Source: JACJVV01 sp047602755
GTDB lineage: Archaea > Nanobdellota > Nanobdellia > Woesearchaeales > JACJVV01
Assembly: GCA_047602755.1 (NCBI GenBank)
Contig: JBLKOM010000002.1
Span: forward strand, 62,001-126,000
DNA: 64,000 nt
Direction: 5' to 3'
Position numbers and translations under genes: made by a program. Below are positions 1-9,284 of the stretch, piece by piece. The notes below the pieces were generated by a model. That model had not been told where the DNA came from. It did not search any database and worked only from the letters and a program-made list of their open reading frames with translations. The stretch's first letter is position 1. Each line of letters opens with the position of its first letter.

Positions 1-1
1 G

Positions 2-3000
2 CGTGTTGGTTTTAAGATAGCAGCCGAGGTAGCACAAGAAAAATTTTGTAAATTTGAAGATCGAAAAGAAGCAATTGAAGTAGGAATAAGAACTGGATTT
101 ACATATCTTACAGGTGGAATTGTTTCAGCACCATTAGAAGGGTTTGTTGAAATTAAAATAAAAAAGCGTGCAGATGGTAAAGAATATTTAGTATCTTGCT
201 ATGCTGGACCAATACGAGGGGCAGGTGGTACAGCGGCTGCTTTATCAGTTGTTCTTTCAGATTATGTATCAACTGCAATGGGTTTTTCTAAATACGACCC
301 TACTGAACAAGAAATTAATCGTGTAGTTACTGAACTATATGATTATCATGATAGAATTACTAATCTTCAATATTTACCTTCTGAAGAAGAAATTCGTTTT
401 ATGGTTAAAAATTTACCTATAGAGGTTGATGGTGATCCAACTGAAAGAATTGAAGTAACAAATTATAAAGATTTACCAAGAATAGAGACAAATTTAATAA
501 GAGGTGGTATTTGTTTAGTTATTGGTGAAGGATTGTGTCAAAAAGCTCCTAAGCTGTGGAAACGTTTAGAGATATGGGGACAAGATTTTGGAATAAATTG
601 GAATTTTCTAAAAGATTTTTTAGAGTTAAAGAAAAAAATGCAAGCTCATGGTAAAAAGAAAACTGAGTCAAAAGGAATAAGTCCTAATTTTACTTTTATT
701 AATGATATTGTGGCTGGTAGACCTGTTTTAACTTATCCTATGGAATATGGTGGTTTTCGATTAAGAATGGGCCGTACTCGAACTTCAGGTTTTTCTTGTG
801 TAAGCATAAATCCTTATACACTTTATTCATTAGATAATTTTATTGTTTATGGAACACAAATAAAAATAGAAAGACCTGGCAAAGCAGCATCTGTTACTGT
901 TTGTGAATGTATTGATGGACCAACTGTACTTCTTAATGACGGATCAGTGGTTCAGATTACAAAAGAAACAAAAGAAAATATAAAAAAAATATCAAAAATA
1001 TTATTTCTAGGTGATATATTAATTAATTATGGGGACTTTTCTGAGAATGGTCATTCATTAGTTCCTGTGGGTTATTGCGAAGAATGGTGGATACAAGATT
1101 TTGAAAAAAAAGCAATAGAAATAGTGGGCGATCTTAATTTTAAAAAATTATCTTCAGTTATTAATATTCAAGAAGAAAAAATTTCTTTAATGTTTCACAA
1201 TATATTAAATTATAAAATTTCATATGATGAAGCATACAAAATATCAAAATCAATAGGTATTCCTTTGCATCCAAAATTTATTTATTATTATACAGCCATC
1301 AATAATGCAGAACTAAACCATCTTTTAACTAGTCTTCGTGGATGCAAAGTTTTGTATTCAGATAATAATCACATTAAAAGTTTAATAATCAATCATAATC
1401 CAGACCTTAAAAAAATATTAGAAAATACAGGAATACCTCATGATTTAACATCAAATGAATTTATAATTATTAAAGATGATATTGCAAAAACAATTTATAA
1501 CACATTTCAAATATCTGTTCCAGGTGATATTTATAAAAATATAGTAGAAGATAATTCAGGAAAAAATGTTCTTGAAATAATTAATATAATTTCTGATGTT
1601 AAAATAAGTGATAAAGCTGGCACTTTTATTGGTGCAAGAATGGGCCGCCCTGAAAAAGCAAAAATGAGAAAGCTTCAAGGCTCTCCTCAAGTTTTATTTC
1701 CTGTAGGTGAGGAAGGGGGTCGATTAAAAAGTTTTCAATCATCGATGTCAAAAGGAGAAATAACAAGTAATTTTCCTTTATATTTTTGTGAAGATTGCAA
1801 GAAAAAAACAGTATACAATAATTGTCATATTTGTGGAAAAAAATCTAAAAAAATTCTTTTCTGTCCAAATTTAAATAAAGAAATTATGTCTGAAGAAATC
1901 CCTATACAATTAGATCCAAATGCAAAAAGATTTAATAATATAACTATAAATATTGATGAATATATAGAATCAAGTTTAAAAATATTAAAAAGTAAAGTTT
2001 ATCCTGATTTAATTAAAGGGATTAAAACAACTTTGAATAAAGAACATATTCCTGAACATTTAGTAAAAGGTTTTCTTCGAGCAAAGTATGAAATTTATGT
2101 TAATAAAGATGGTACTACACGTTATGATATGTCAGAAACACCAATAACTGCATTTAAACCTAAAGAGATTGGAACATCTATTGAAAAATTAAATGAATTG
2201 GGCTATACACATGATATTGAAGGAAATAAATTAGAGTATGATAATCAATTAGTTGAAATATTTCCACAAGATTTGATTTTGCCGTCTGGTGAAAATTCAA
2301 TGGAAGAACAAGCTGATGATGTAATGTTTCGAATTGGAAATTTTATAGATGAATTACTTGAGCGTTTATATAATCTTAAACCATATTATAATTTTAAATC
2401 AAAGCAAGATATAATTGGTTCAATAATAATCTGTCTTGCACCACATATTTCTTGTGGAACAATTGGAAGAGTAATAGGGTTCTCAAAAAATCAAGTTATG
2501 GCTGCTCATCCAATGATGCATGCAGCTGTCAGAAGGGATTGTGATGGTGATGAAGCATGTTTTATTATGTTAATGGATGCTTTTCTTAATTTTTCAAGAC
2601 AATATTTACCTGACCGCCGTGGTACAAGAACAATGGATGCCCCTTTAGTACTTTCGACAAAGATAATCCCTTCAGAAGTTGATGATCAAGTTCATGGATT
2701 AGACGTTGTTAATAAATATCCTTTAGAATTGTATCTTGCTGCTAACGAGTACAAAATGCCATGGGAAGTAAAAATAGGCCAATTAAAAGATAGACTAAAT
2801 ACTGAGAAACAATATGAGTCTTTTTTAAGTACTCATCCTATTGAAAATATTAATTCTGGACCTAAAGTATCATCCTATAAATTATTACCTTCGATGAAAG
2901 AAAAATTAGAAGGTCAGATGAATTTAGCTGTTAAAATACGTGCTGTAAATGAATCTAACATTGCTGCTATGGTGATTCAAAAACATTTTCTAAAAGATAT

Positions 3001-3289
3001 TAAAGGTAATTTACGAAAATTTTCATTACAGCAATTCCGCTGTGTACAATGTAATTCTAAATATACCCGCCCTCCATTAGTTGGAAAATGTACTAAATGT
3101 GGTGGAAAACTTTTGTTTACTATATCAGAAGGAAGCGTAATTAAGTATCTTGGTCCTTCATTAGAATTAGCTCATACTTATGATGTTCCTGCTTATTTAA
3201 AGCAAACACTTGAATTAACAAAAGACCGTGTTGATAGTCTTTTTGGTAAAGACAAGGAAAAACAAGAAGGTTTATCAAAATTCTTTTAA
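2..3289 (+). CDS. polC: DNA polymerase D large (catalytic) subunit DP2, 5'-truncated by the window edge
   Basis: This is the catalytic subunit of the archaeal replicative polymerase PolD, which pairs with the DP1 exonuclease subunit. The reading frame is open from base 2, so the gene begins before the window. The first visible part carries the family block GPIRGAGGTAAALSVVLSDY at about 209-268. The double-psi beta-barrel catalytic motif RRDCDGDEA lies near 2530-2555 and contains the metal-binding acidic residues. Two cysteine zinc modules are visible, CEDC...CHIC near 1790-1840 and CVQC...CTKC near 3040-3100. The protein ends in QEGLSKFF, a textbook PCNA-binding PIP box (QxxLxxFF). No intein interrupts the catalytic region, although many DP2 genes carry one. 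No other PolD gene is in view. Confidence 0.97.
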   Translation, partial: RVGFKIAAEVAQEKFCKFEDRKEAIEVGIRTGFTYLTGGIVSAPLEGFVEIKIKKRADGKEYLVSCYAGPIRGAGGTAAALSVVLSDYVSTAMGFSKYDPTEQEINRVVTELYDYHDRITNLQYLPSEEEIRFMVKNLPIEVDGDPTERIEVTNYKDLPRIETNLIRGGICLVIGEGLCQKAPKLWKRLEIWGQDFGINWNFLKDFLELKKKMQAHGKKKTESKGISPNFTFINDIVAGRPVLTYPMEYGGFRLRMGRTRTSGFSCVSINPYTLYSLDNFIVYGTQIKIERPGKAASVTVCECIDGPTVLLNDGSVVQITKETKENIKKISKILFLGDILINYGDFSENGHSLVPVGYCEEWWIQDFEKKAIEIVGDLNFKKLSSVINIQEEKISLMFHNILNYKISYDEAYKISKSIGIPLHPKFIYYYTAINNAELNHLLTSLRGCKVLYSDNNHIKSLIINHNPDLKKILENTGIPHDLTSNEFIIIKDDIAKTIYNTFQISVPGDIYKNIVEDNSGKNVLEIINIISDVKISDKAGTFIGARMGRPEKAKMRKLQGSPQVLFPVGEEGGRLKSFQSSMSKGEITSNFPLYFCEDCKKKTVYNNCHICGKKSKKILFCPNLNKEIMSEEIPIQLDPNAKRFNNITINIDEYIESSLKILKSKVYPDLIKGIKTTLNKEHIPEHLVKGFLRAKYEIYVNKDGTTRYDMSETPITAFKPKEIGTSIEKLNELGYTHDIEGNKLEYDNQLVEIFPQDLILPSGENSMEEQADDVMFRIGNFIDELLERLYNLKPYYNFKSKQDIIGSIIICLAPHISCGTIGRVIGFSKNQVMAAHPMMHAAVRRDCDGDEACFIMLMDAFLNFSRQYLPDRRGTRTMDAPLVLSTKIIPSEVDDQVHGLDVVNKYPLELYLAANEYKMPWEVKIGQLKDRLNTEKQYESFLSTHPIENINSGPKVSSYKLLPSMKEKLEGQMNLAVKIRAVNESNIAAMVIQKHFLKDIKGNLRKFSLQQFRCVQCNSKYTRPPLVGKCTKCGGKLLFTISEGSVIKYLGPSLELAHTYDVPAYLKQTLELTKDRVDSLFGKDKEKQEGLSKFF

Positions 3290-3291
3290 AA

Positions 3292-3316
3292 AAAATCCTA
3301 GTAATAATAGGATTTT
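3292..3316. terminator. Stem-loop in the polD/acylphosphatase convergent gap
   Basis: A perfect 9-bp stem, AAAATCCTA paired with TAGGATTTT around a 7-nt loop, starts 3 nt after the polD stop codon. On the minus strand it is followed by a run of T, so it resembles an intrinsic terminator for the acylphosphatase transcript. It could serve both converging genes. Archaeal termination often needs only a T-run, so the hairpin role is inference. Confidence 0.5.
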
Positions 3317-3317
3317 G

Positions 3318-3396
3318 AAATTCATCCTTATTAGCGAATATGTTATACCTCTCCTTTTAGATTAAGAATAGGATAAGCAATCAGAGGGATGAATTT
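3318..3396. repeat. Long-range inverted repeat, possible structured RNA or second terminator
   Basis: AAATTCATCC at 3318-3327 is exactly complementary to GGATGAATTT at 3387-3396. They enclose about 59 nt in which CTTAT can also pair with ATAAG to extend the stem. The element fills the rest of the convergent gap between two 3' ends. I could not match it to a known RNA class. Confidence 0.35.
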
Positions 3397-3403
3397 TAAT
3401 TAT

Positions 3404-3676
3404 TTAAAGAATCTTAAAATCCTTAAAATCTTGAATTTTTACTTCATTTATAATAAAATTAGTTATTAAGCTGAGTTGAGGTCCTTTTCTTATATCATTT
3501 ATAAACTTATTAATTGTTTCTTTTTCACCTTGGCAATATATTTCTACACTATTTTTAATGTTTTGTACACTTCCTTTTATGTGATATTTAAGTGCTTTTG
3601 TCATTGTAAAATATCTAAATCCAACACCTTGGACACGGCCTTCAACAATAATATGATAGGTATATTTGTCATTCAT
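3404..3676 (-). CDS. acyP: Acylphosphatase
   Basis: This small 90-residue enzyme hydrolyses the carboxyl-phosphate bond of acyl phosphates such as carbamoyl phosphate. The signature GRVQGVGFRYFT (residues about 13-24) contains the phosphate-binding loop and the catalytic arginine. The second active-site region reads GSVQNIKNSVEI and supplies the conserved asparagine; the usual arginine of V-R-N is a glutamine here. The length is normal for the family. The gene converges on polD and shares no operon. The start is an ATG at 3676. Confidence 0.93.
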   Translation of the reverse strand: MNDKYTYHIIVEGRVQGVGFRYFTMTKALKYHIKGSVQNIKNSVEIYCQGEKETINKFINDIRKGPQLSLITNFIINEVKIQDFKDFKIL

Positions 3677-3830
3677 TTTTTGATTAGTTTAAATATATTT
3701 GATTATTATCTAGTTATTTTGATGTGTTTTTCATTATATGCTTAAAATCGTTTTAACCATAATGCTTTTAAATGATTTTGTAAGTTAAACAATATATATT
3801 TTCCTGTCACTACTTTAAAATACTAAAAAA

Positions 3831-3874
3831 CGAAATATTTAAATATACCCCAGCCATTTGCAATATTTAAATGG
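3831..3874 (+). promoter_or_regulatory. Promoter and possible operator of the first TrmB-type gene
   Basis: A purine-rich BRE-like CGAAA is followed by TATTTAAATATA (3835-3847). This would start transcription near 3865-3870, about 60 nt before the ATG. Across that point lies an inverted repeat, CCATTT (3854-3859) and AAATGG (3869-3874), with a 9-nt spacer. TrmB proteins commonly bind such repeats at their own promoters, so autoregulation is plausible but inferred. The rest of 3677-3914 shows nothing recognisable. Confidence 0.4.
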
Positions 3875-3926
3875 TTTTAATTATAAGAAAAAGGGGCAAT
3901 AGAAGCAATATATTGTGGTGGTATTA

Positions 3927-4736
3927 ATGATTGTTCAAAAAGAATTTTTAAATAAACTAAATGTGCTTGGGTTAAATTCATATGAAGCAAAATTATGGGC
4001 AGCTCTATTGTCCAGAGGCGTTTCTACAGCAGGTGAGTTAAGTGACATAGCAAATGTTCCACGTTCAAGATCTTATGATGTACTTGAAAGTCTTGAAAAA
4101 AAAGGATTTGTAGTAATGAAGCTAGGAAAGCCTATAAAATATATAGCTGTTAAGCCTTCTGATGTTCTTGATCGTGTTAAACAAAGAATAATGGAAGAAG
4201 CTGAAAACAGTAGTCAAACTCTTGATAATTTACGCGATAGCGAAATGTTAAATGAATTAAATCTTTTACATTCAAAAGGGATTGATATGGTTGATCCTTC
4301 AGAACTCTCAGGAAGTTTTAAAGGAAGAAATAATCTATATACTCATTTAGAATCACTTATGAAATCAGCAGAAAAATCAATCATAGTTGTAACAACACAT
4401 GATGGTTTAATACGAAAAGCTGATTCATTTAGACGAGTACTTTATCGTGCTAAAGAAAATGGGGTTAAAATCCAAATAGTTGCACCAATAAATAAAGATA
4501 ATATTGAGGCAGCAAGAAAACTTTCAGATTATGCAGATATTAGACATTGTCCAGATATTCTAGGTCGTTTTATTGTAGTTGATGATACACAAATAACATT
4601 CATGCTTGTTAGCGACTCAGAAGTTCATCCAAATTATGATTCTGGTGTATGGGTAAATTCACCATTTTTTGCTTCTACAATGTCAAATCTTTTTTCTTTA
4701 AATTGGAAAAAATTAACTCCATTAAATAAACTTTAA
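3927..4736 (+). CDS. TrmB-family transcriptional regulator (copy A)
   Basis: This 269-residue regulator has an N-terminal winged helix (about residues 10-75) and a C-terminal PLD-like effector domain, the layout of the TrmB family of archaeal sugar or central-metabolism regulators. The ATG at 3927 is chosen over the GTG at 3915 because it aligns with the start of the paralogue at 11294 and follows GGTGGT. The stretch from WAALLSRG to KPIKYIA (51 residues) is identical to that paralogue, so both should bind the same DNA motif. The effector halves differ much more. The ligand cannot be read from sequence. A strong stem-loop follows the stop codon. Confidence 0.85.
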   Translation: MIVQKEFLNKLNVLGLNSYEAKLWAALLSRGVSTAGELSDIANVPRSRSYDVLESLEKKGFVVMKLGKPIKYIAVKPSDVLDRVKQRIMEEAENSSQTLDNLRDSEMLNELNLLHSKGIDMVDPSELSGSFKGRNNLYTHLESLMKSAEKSIIVVTTHDGLIRKADSFRRVLYRAKENGVKIQIVAPINKDNIEAARKLSDYADIRHCPDILGRFIVVDDTQITFMLVSDSEVHPNYDSGVWVNSPFFASTMSNLFSLNWKKLTPLNKL

Positions 4737-4750
4737 GATCACCTCTTTTT

Positions 4751-4785
4751 CCTGGAAAAAATCTCCTCTGGGGGTTTTTTCCAGG
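4751..4785 (+). terminator. Strong stem-loop after TrmB copy A
   Basis: CCTGGAAAAAA at 4751-4761 pairs perfectly over 11 bp with TTTTTTCCAGG at 4775-4785. The loop is rich in C and G. It lies 15 nt after the TrmB stop codon. The T-run is inside the 3' arm rather than after it, so this may be a 3' stabiliser or processing signal instead of a simple terminator. Confidence 0.5.
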
Positions 4786-4814
4786 TTTATTGCTCTAGTT
4801 GTTAGTATGTAATT

Positions 4815-4887
4815 ATATATGTTATTTATTCTTAAAACCAAGTTTAACTCTTAGATTTTATAGACAAAATATATAAATAACATATAT
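4815..4887 (+). repeat. 15-bp perfect inverted repeat spanning the promoter of the SpoIIM-like gene
   Basis: ATATATGTTATTTAT (4815-4829) is exactly repeated in inverse as ATAAATAACATATAT (4873-4887). The 43-bp spacer and the right arm lie just before the ATG at 4900, and the right arm also contains a TATA-like sequence. It could be a looping operator or a leader hairpin. The arms are A+T-rich, which raises the chance of coincidence. Confidence 0.35.
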
Positions 4888-4899
4888 GAATATTATTCA

Positions 4900-5769
4900 A
4901 TGGTATTTGAATCATTATTAAGTCCAAAATCTGCTGAAAAGTATCCTTGGATGACTTTTTTCCTAGGCTTTTTTTGTTGTACAATTGCTATATTCCTAGG
5001 ACATTTTATTTTTCCTAATCATTCATCACTAGCTATAGTTGCTTTATCAACATTATTTTTTGTTCCGTTATTTTATTTAACTATGATTTATGAAGAAGAG
5101 AAAGATACACAACCTAACCAAACAGAAAAAAAATTAATTTTTGAACATTCAAAAGCGTTCAAATTTTTTATTTTTTTATTTTTAGGAATGACTTTAGCTT
5201 TCATGTTTTGGTTTATAATTTTTTCATTTTTTCCTTTTTTAGGAATAAATAATGATATCATTTTTAGTGTTCAAGCAGAAACAATTCAAGCAATAAATGC
5301 AAAAGTTACTGCTGATCAAGCCAATTTAATGCTACAGTATGGTACTAATATTTTCCTAAATAATATCAGGGTTATGATTTTTTGTATTTTATTTTCATTT
5401 ATATATGGTGCTGGTTCAATTTTTATTATTACATGGAATTCTTCAGTTATAGGGTTGGCTTTAGGAAATTATGCTATTTCTATAATTAACTCAGCAACAG
5501 GTAATACAGCAGGTGCAATAATATTAGGAACAACTTGTGCTTTTACAAGGTATATGATACATGGAATTCCTGAAATTCTTGCTTATTTTATCGCAGGACT
5601 AGGAGGAGGAATTATTTCTGTAGCTTTAGTTAAGCAAAATTATGGCACAGAAGAGTTTGAATCAATAGTTATGGATTCTGCTATTTTAATTTTAATTGCT
5701 ATAGCTATACTATTTATATCAGCTATAATTGAAGTAGTTATAACGCCAATGGTTATGTGTCGGATTTAA
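4900..5769 (+). CDS. SpoIIM/DUF95-family integral membrane protein
   Basis: This 289-residue protein has about six to seven hydrophobic segments: two near 17-65, one near 88-115, and several from 150 to the end. The motifs NNIRVM, YGAGSIFIITWNSSVIG and HGIPEILAYFIAGLGGG are characteristic of the stage II sporulation protein M-like (DUF95) family. That family is widespread in archaea, where its function is unknown; in Bacillus SpoIIM is part of an engulfment complex. The ATG follows a TATA-like AATATATAAATAA closely, so the mRNA is probably short-leadered or leaderless. It stands alone between TrmB copy A and the convergent RPA-like gene. Confidence 0.85.
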   Translation: MVFESLLSPKSAEKYPWMTFFLGFFCCTIAIFLGHFIFPNHSSLAIVALSTLFFVPLFYLTMIYEEEKDTQPNQTEKKLIFEHSKAFKFFIFLFLGMTLAFMFWFIIFSFFPFLGINNDIIFSVQAETIQAINAKVTADQANLMLQYGTNIFLNNIRVMIFCILFSFIYGAGSIFIITWNSSVIGLALGNYAISIINSATGNTAGAIILGTTCAFTRYMIHGIPEILAYFIAGLGGGIISVALVKQNYGTEEFESIVMDSAILILIAIAILFISAIIEVVITPMVMCRI

Positions 5770-5823
5770 TTTTTATCTAATATAAATAATTAATACTATA
5801 TTTGTATTATTTTTTTATTATTT

Positions 5824-6462
5824 TTATTCTAATACTTTAACCTTGCCAGGCGATATTTCAAAGATTTCTCCTTTTAGCAAAAGCTTTTCAATAGTAGCAT
5901 CTGGATTATCAATATATTTACTTAATTCACTTACAAAACACCCATCTCCTTTATCCAATTCTTTTATTTTCAATATTATTGTATCCATTATATCTAGTTC
6001 AGGTTCAACTTCGTTTATCTCACTTTTTTTTTCATCTATAGAAGTTATAATGCTTGGATTATTTTTTTGTTTTAAAGATATTTGTTTTTTCCTATATTCT
6101 AACCAACCTTTATTTTCTATTTTCCTTACTATCTCTGCATTGATATAGATTTCATCATTATACTCTCTAGGTCTACCAATTATCAATACTATATCTCCTA
6201 TGGTATAATTACTAAAACTAGGTCCATCTTCAAAACTTCTTACTTCAATTTTATTTGAGCCATCATCAATAAACATTGAATTTACTTTTTCTGGTACAGT
6301 GACTACAATCCCTAATATATTTACTCTTGAAATTTTTTCATTAGAAGTAGTTAATACATAATTTGGTTCCCAACCTTCTTGTTTATAATATTTTCCTTCG
6401 ACTATTTCTTTTATTGACGCAATTTTCGCAGTTTGTCTCTCAGGTTTTTGTTCAGTTTCCAT
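5824..6462 (-). CDS. RPA-like OB-fold single-stranded DNA-binding protein
   Basis: The 212-residue protein has one central OB-fold (about 45-120). In it VNILGIVVTVPEK, DDGSNKIEVRSFED and GDIVLIIGRPREYNDEIYINAEIVRKI give the strand pattern of RPA32-like subunits. A charged linker follows, and the C-terminus (about 155-212) resembles a winged helix, as in RPA2-type proteins. It probably binds single-stranded DNA at replication and repair sites. It lies 43 nt downstream of mcm on the same strand, so co-transcription with the helicase is likely. No RPA70-like partner is in view. Confidence 0.82.
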   Translation of the reverse strand: METEQKPERQTAKIASIKEIVEGKYYKQEGWEPNYVLTTSNEKISRVNILGIVVTVPEKVNSMFIDDGSNKIEVRSFEDGPSFSNYTIGDIVLIIGRPREYNDEIYINAEIVRKIENKGWLEYRKKQISLKQKNNPSIITSIDEKKSEINEVEPELDIMDTIILKIKELDKGDGCFVSELSKYIDNPDATIEKLLLKGEIFEISPGKVKVLE

Positions 6463-6505
6463 TTTTAAAATTTATCTAGTATTTTTTAAGATTATTCTTG
6501 TTGAT

Positions 6506-8515
6506 TTAAATTTTTTGAATTGAACCACGTTTTGGTTCAAAAATATCTCCACTTCTTTTTAATTTATCGATTACTTCACTAATTTCTTCTTCAGACATAC
6601 CTTTATCTTTTGCCATTTCATCAATATCTTCTATTTTTATGGTTTTTCCAACTTTATTTTCAAGTTCATTGATTATTTCTTTAATGATTAGTATTTTATT
6701 TCTTTGAGAGCTAGGTGTATCTGTGGCTATTCTATCAACATCAAATGTTCCAGTTTCCTCATCAAAGGCTATTAACTTTAAGCAATGATGTACAAGATTT
6801 ACAGCATTTTGTGCATCAGTTTTGGTTATTTTATCTGCTAGTCGTAATCGCGCATTCGCTTCTGATAACCTAACTAATCCTTCTAATTGTCTTGCAGTAA
6901 TTGGAACGCTTTTAGAATTTCCAGAATTCCTCATTTTTAAATAATATTTTTTTAATTCTTCAATCGCACTATCTGTTAATTGTGGAAAAACATTTTGTCT
7001 AACATATGCTACATATTTTCTAAGAAATTCAGTCTCAAAAGGTGTCGAATCATTATTTGTAGGATTTTGATGTACTTTAAGAATAAATGATGCTAATCTA
7101 TCATCTTTTTTTTCATCAGGTAAATCTTTAACAGGAAAAATTAAATCAAATCTATTAATTAAAGTAACAGGAAGATTAATTTGTTCTGCTATTGTACTAT
7201 ATGGATCAAACCTTCCAAATTTAGGATTTGCGGCTGCTAATACTGTTGTTTCAGCTCGTAGTGTAGCTTGGATATTTGCTTTTGAAATTGTTACAGTCTG
7301 CTGTTCTAGTGCTTCATGCATTGCACTAGTATCTTCTTTAGTCATTTTGTCTAATTCATCAATGCAGCACATTCCTTTATTAGCTAAAACTAATGCTCCT
7401 GCTTCCAAAGCCCAGTCATTTAAGAAATCATCTTTAACGACAGAAGCAGTTAATCCAGCACCACTAGCACCCTTTCCTGATACATATTTTCCTTTAGGAG
7501 ATACTTTTTGTATTCTTCTAATCATTTGAGATTTACCACTTCCTGGGTCCCCTACAAGTAATATATGAATATCTCCTCTTGTAGTAACTCCGTCATTTCT
7601 TACTTTTCGTACTCCTCCCATTAATTGAAGAACTAAAGCCTCTTTTATTAATTCATGTCCATATATACTTGGAGCAATTGATGTAATTATTTTCTTATGT
7701 AATTGGGCATCTTTTGCTGCTTTCTTTATTTCTTCTATATCTTTTTTTGATATTTTAATATCAGTATAATCTTCTTGAATTGCTTCAGTATTATTTGCTT
7801 CAATTAAGAGATCAAAAACTGTACTTTTTGTTCCTGATTTTGTAATAGTTGGTATTTCTTTTACGACTCCAATTATTCTTACTGAACTACCAGGACTTGT
7901 TTTTTTTTCATTTAATGGAGATACTAAATCATTTTTCAAAAATATATTCATTCTTTTTGGTTGTCCACCACCTTCAAGATCTTCACTTAACTCTTCTAAT
8001 TTTAGATGCTGTGCATCAATTAATTCTTTAGATAATAAATTAAACTTACCTTTTCTTCCACAACCACATTTACTTGGTTCTTTGAATTGTTTATCTAATT
8101 GTAATATTGGTATAATATTACCACAGCTAGGGCATTCAAATCTTGCAACAGTTACTTGCGGTCTTACATCTGATTTTTGCCTAACAACTCCTTCAAACCA
8201 CAATAATTTTCCAAGATGTTCACTTCTTATATCTCTTAATAATATTCGCTGACTTCTTGGAAGATTATCAATTCTGACTGTAAAATTTTTGATTATATTT
8301 GGTAAATCAAACTGTTCTACAGCAATCTCAAACGCTTTTAATAATTCTTCAGGTTCATCAAGTAATAAATCAGCTATTTCAGGATTAAACTTAGCTAATA
8401 AACTAAAATCAATTTTTAGAGCTTTTTCTCCTTTTCCAATAACTTCTAATAATTTAGAATAATAGTGTCTTTCAAGAAATTCTTGTAATGTTTTTATTTG
8501 TGCTTGGACTTCCAT
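6506..8515 (-). CDS. mcm: Replicative DNA helicase MCM
   Basis: This is the hexameric 3'-5' replicative helicase, 669 residues, a normal length for archaeal MCM. It shows the N-terminal domain with a zinc module CPSC...CGCG (about 128-152), Walker A GDPGSGKS (322-329), Walker B CCIDELDK (about 383-390), a sensor-1 AAANP (about 427-431), and the arginine-finger motif LINRFD (about 452-457). A C-terminal winged helix occupies about 600-669. There is no intein. It is followed by the RPA-like gene and preceded by tbp, all on the minus strand. A perfect 14-bp palindrome sits in its promoter. Confidence 0.98.
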   Translation of the reverse strand: MEVQAQIKTLQEFLERHYYSKLLEVIGKGEKALKIDFSLLAKFNPEIADLLLDEPEELLKAFEIAVEQFDLPNIIKNFTVRIDNLPRSQRILLRDIRSEHLGKLLWFEGVVRQKSDVRPQVTVARFECPSCGNIIPILQLDKQFKEPSKCGCGRKGKFNLLSKELIDAQHLKLEELSEDLEGGGQPKRMNIFLKNDLVSPLNEKKTSPGSSVRIIGVVKEIPTITKSGTKSTVFDLLIEANNTEAIQEDYTDIKISKKDIEEIKKAAKDAQLHKKIITSIAPSIYGHELIKEALVLQLMGGVRKVRNDGVTTRGDIHILLVGDPGSGKSQMIRRIQKVSPKGKYVSGKGASGAGLTASVVKDDFLNDWALEAGALVLANKGMCCIDELDKMTKEDTSAMHEALEQQTVTISKANIQATLRAETTVLAAANPKFGRFDPYSTIAEQINLPVTLINRFDLIFPVKDLPDEKKDDRLASFILKVHQNPTNNDSTPFETEFLRKYVAYVRQNVFPQLTDSAIEELKKYYLKMRNSGNSKSVPITARQLEGLVRLSEANARLRLADKITKTDAQNAVNLVHHCLKLIAFDEETGTFDVDRIATDTPSSQRNKILIIKEIINELENKVGKTIKIEDIDEMAKDKGMSEEEISEVIDKLKRSGDIFEPKRGSIQKI

Positions 8516-8564
8516 GTTTATGCTCTTATTTAAGTTTATTTTTGTTTATTTTTTAAAATATAGC

Positions 8565-8608
8565 TAACACTAGTGTTAAAATATTTTACTTAAAAATGTC
8601 CAGTGTTA
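8565..8608 (-). promoter_or_regulatory. Palindrome plus half-site in the mcm promoter
   Basis: TAACACTAGTGTTA (8565-8578) is a perfect 14-bp palindrome, and a third half-site AGTGTTA recurs at 8602-8608. On the minus strand a TATA-like TATATTTTAAA (about 8551-8562) lies between the palindrome and the mcm ATG at 8515, which places the palindrome just upstream of the core promoter. It may bind an activator or a cell-cycle regulator. The role is inferred from position only. Confidence 0.45.
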
Positions 8609-8622
8609 TTGGAAAAGTTTAT

Positions 8623-9177
8623 TTATTTCTTATTTACTTTTTTTAAGTTTTCAATAAGCTTTTCAACAGCAATTCCTATTGCATCATCAGATTTTGTTCC
8701 TGTGCATACAATTTTTCCATTACTGAACAACAAAAAGGTAGCTTGACAATCTCTAAGTTTATAAACTAATCCTGGAAACTGTTCTGGTTCATATTCAGTG
8801 TTCTCCAGTTTCATAGCAAGTTCATTTAGATTCAAAATAATTCCAATTTCACCAGAAGCGACTATATTTTGAATAGTTATTTCAGGTTTTACTGTTATTT
8901 TAACATTAATTTTTTCTAAACTTTTAATTATTTGTTTAATACTTTCATCAACTTCTTGCATTGTACGTGCACCAGTGCATACTATTTTCCCTGATGAAAA
9001 AATTAATGCAGATGTTTTTGGTTCTTTTATTCTGATAACTAGTCCAGGAAACTGTTCTGGATTATATTCAGTATTAGATAATGTAGCTGCCATTTTTTCT
9101 AATGGTATTGCTTTTTCGAATGATGTAGAAACAACAATATTTACAATTCTGATATTTTTTGGTTCAGGCTTTGCCAT
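8623..9177 (-). CDS. tbp: TATA-box-binding protein
   Basis: The general transcription factor TBP (184 residues) has two imperfect direct repeats, about 8-92 and 98-180. Each contains YxPEQFPGLV, a stretch of the form ...FSSGKIVCTG or LFSNGKIVCTG, and a terminal amphipathic helix. Length and repeat structure are normal for archaeal TBP. The ATG at 9177 follows GGGGGTTACTCAA, with a long TATA-rich stretch upstream near 9198-9225. It is upstream of mcm on the same strand, but the 107-nt gap with its own palindrome suggests separate initiation. Confidence 0.98.
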   Translation of the reverse strand: MAKPEPKNIRIVNIVVSTSFEKAIPLEKMAATLSNTEYNPEQFPGLVIRIKEPKTSALIFSSGKIVCTGARTMQEVDESIKQIIKSLEKINVKITVKPEITIQNIVASGEIGIILNLNELAMKLENTEYEPEQFPGLVYKLRDCQATFLLFSNGKIVCTGTKSDDAIGIAVEKLIENLKKVNKK

Positions 9178-9284
9178 TTGAGTAACCCCCGAAGATTATA
9201 TTATATATTTATTTATAAATAAAAAGGAGAGCCTATATTTAAATACTTCGTTTTGAAAATAACCATTTTAAGATATATATTTTT

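Noticed and set aside
2..3289. Intein in the polD large subunit
   Set aside because: The catalytic region reads straight through the DCDGDE motif with no splice-junction or homing-endonuclease sequence.
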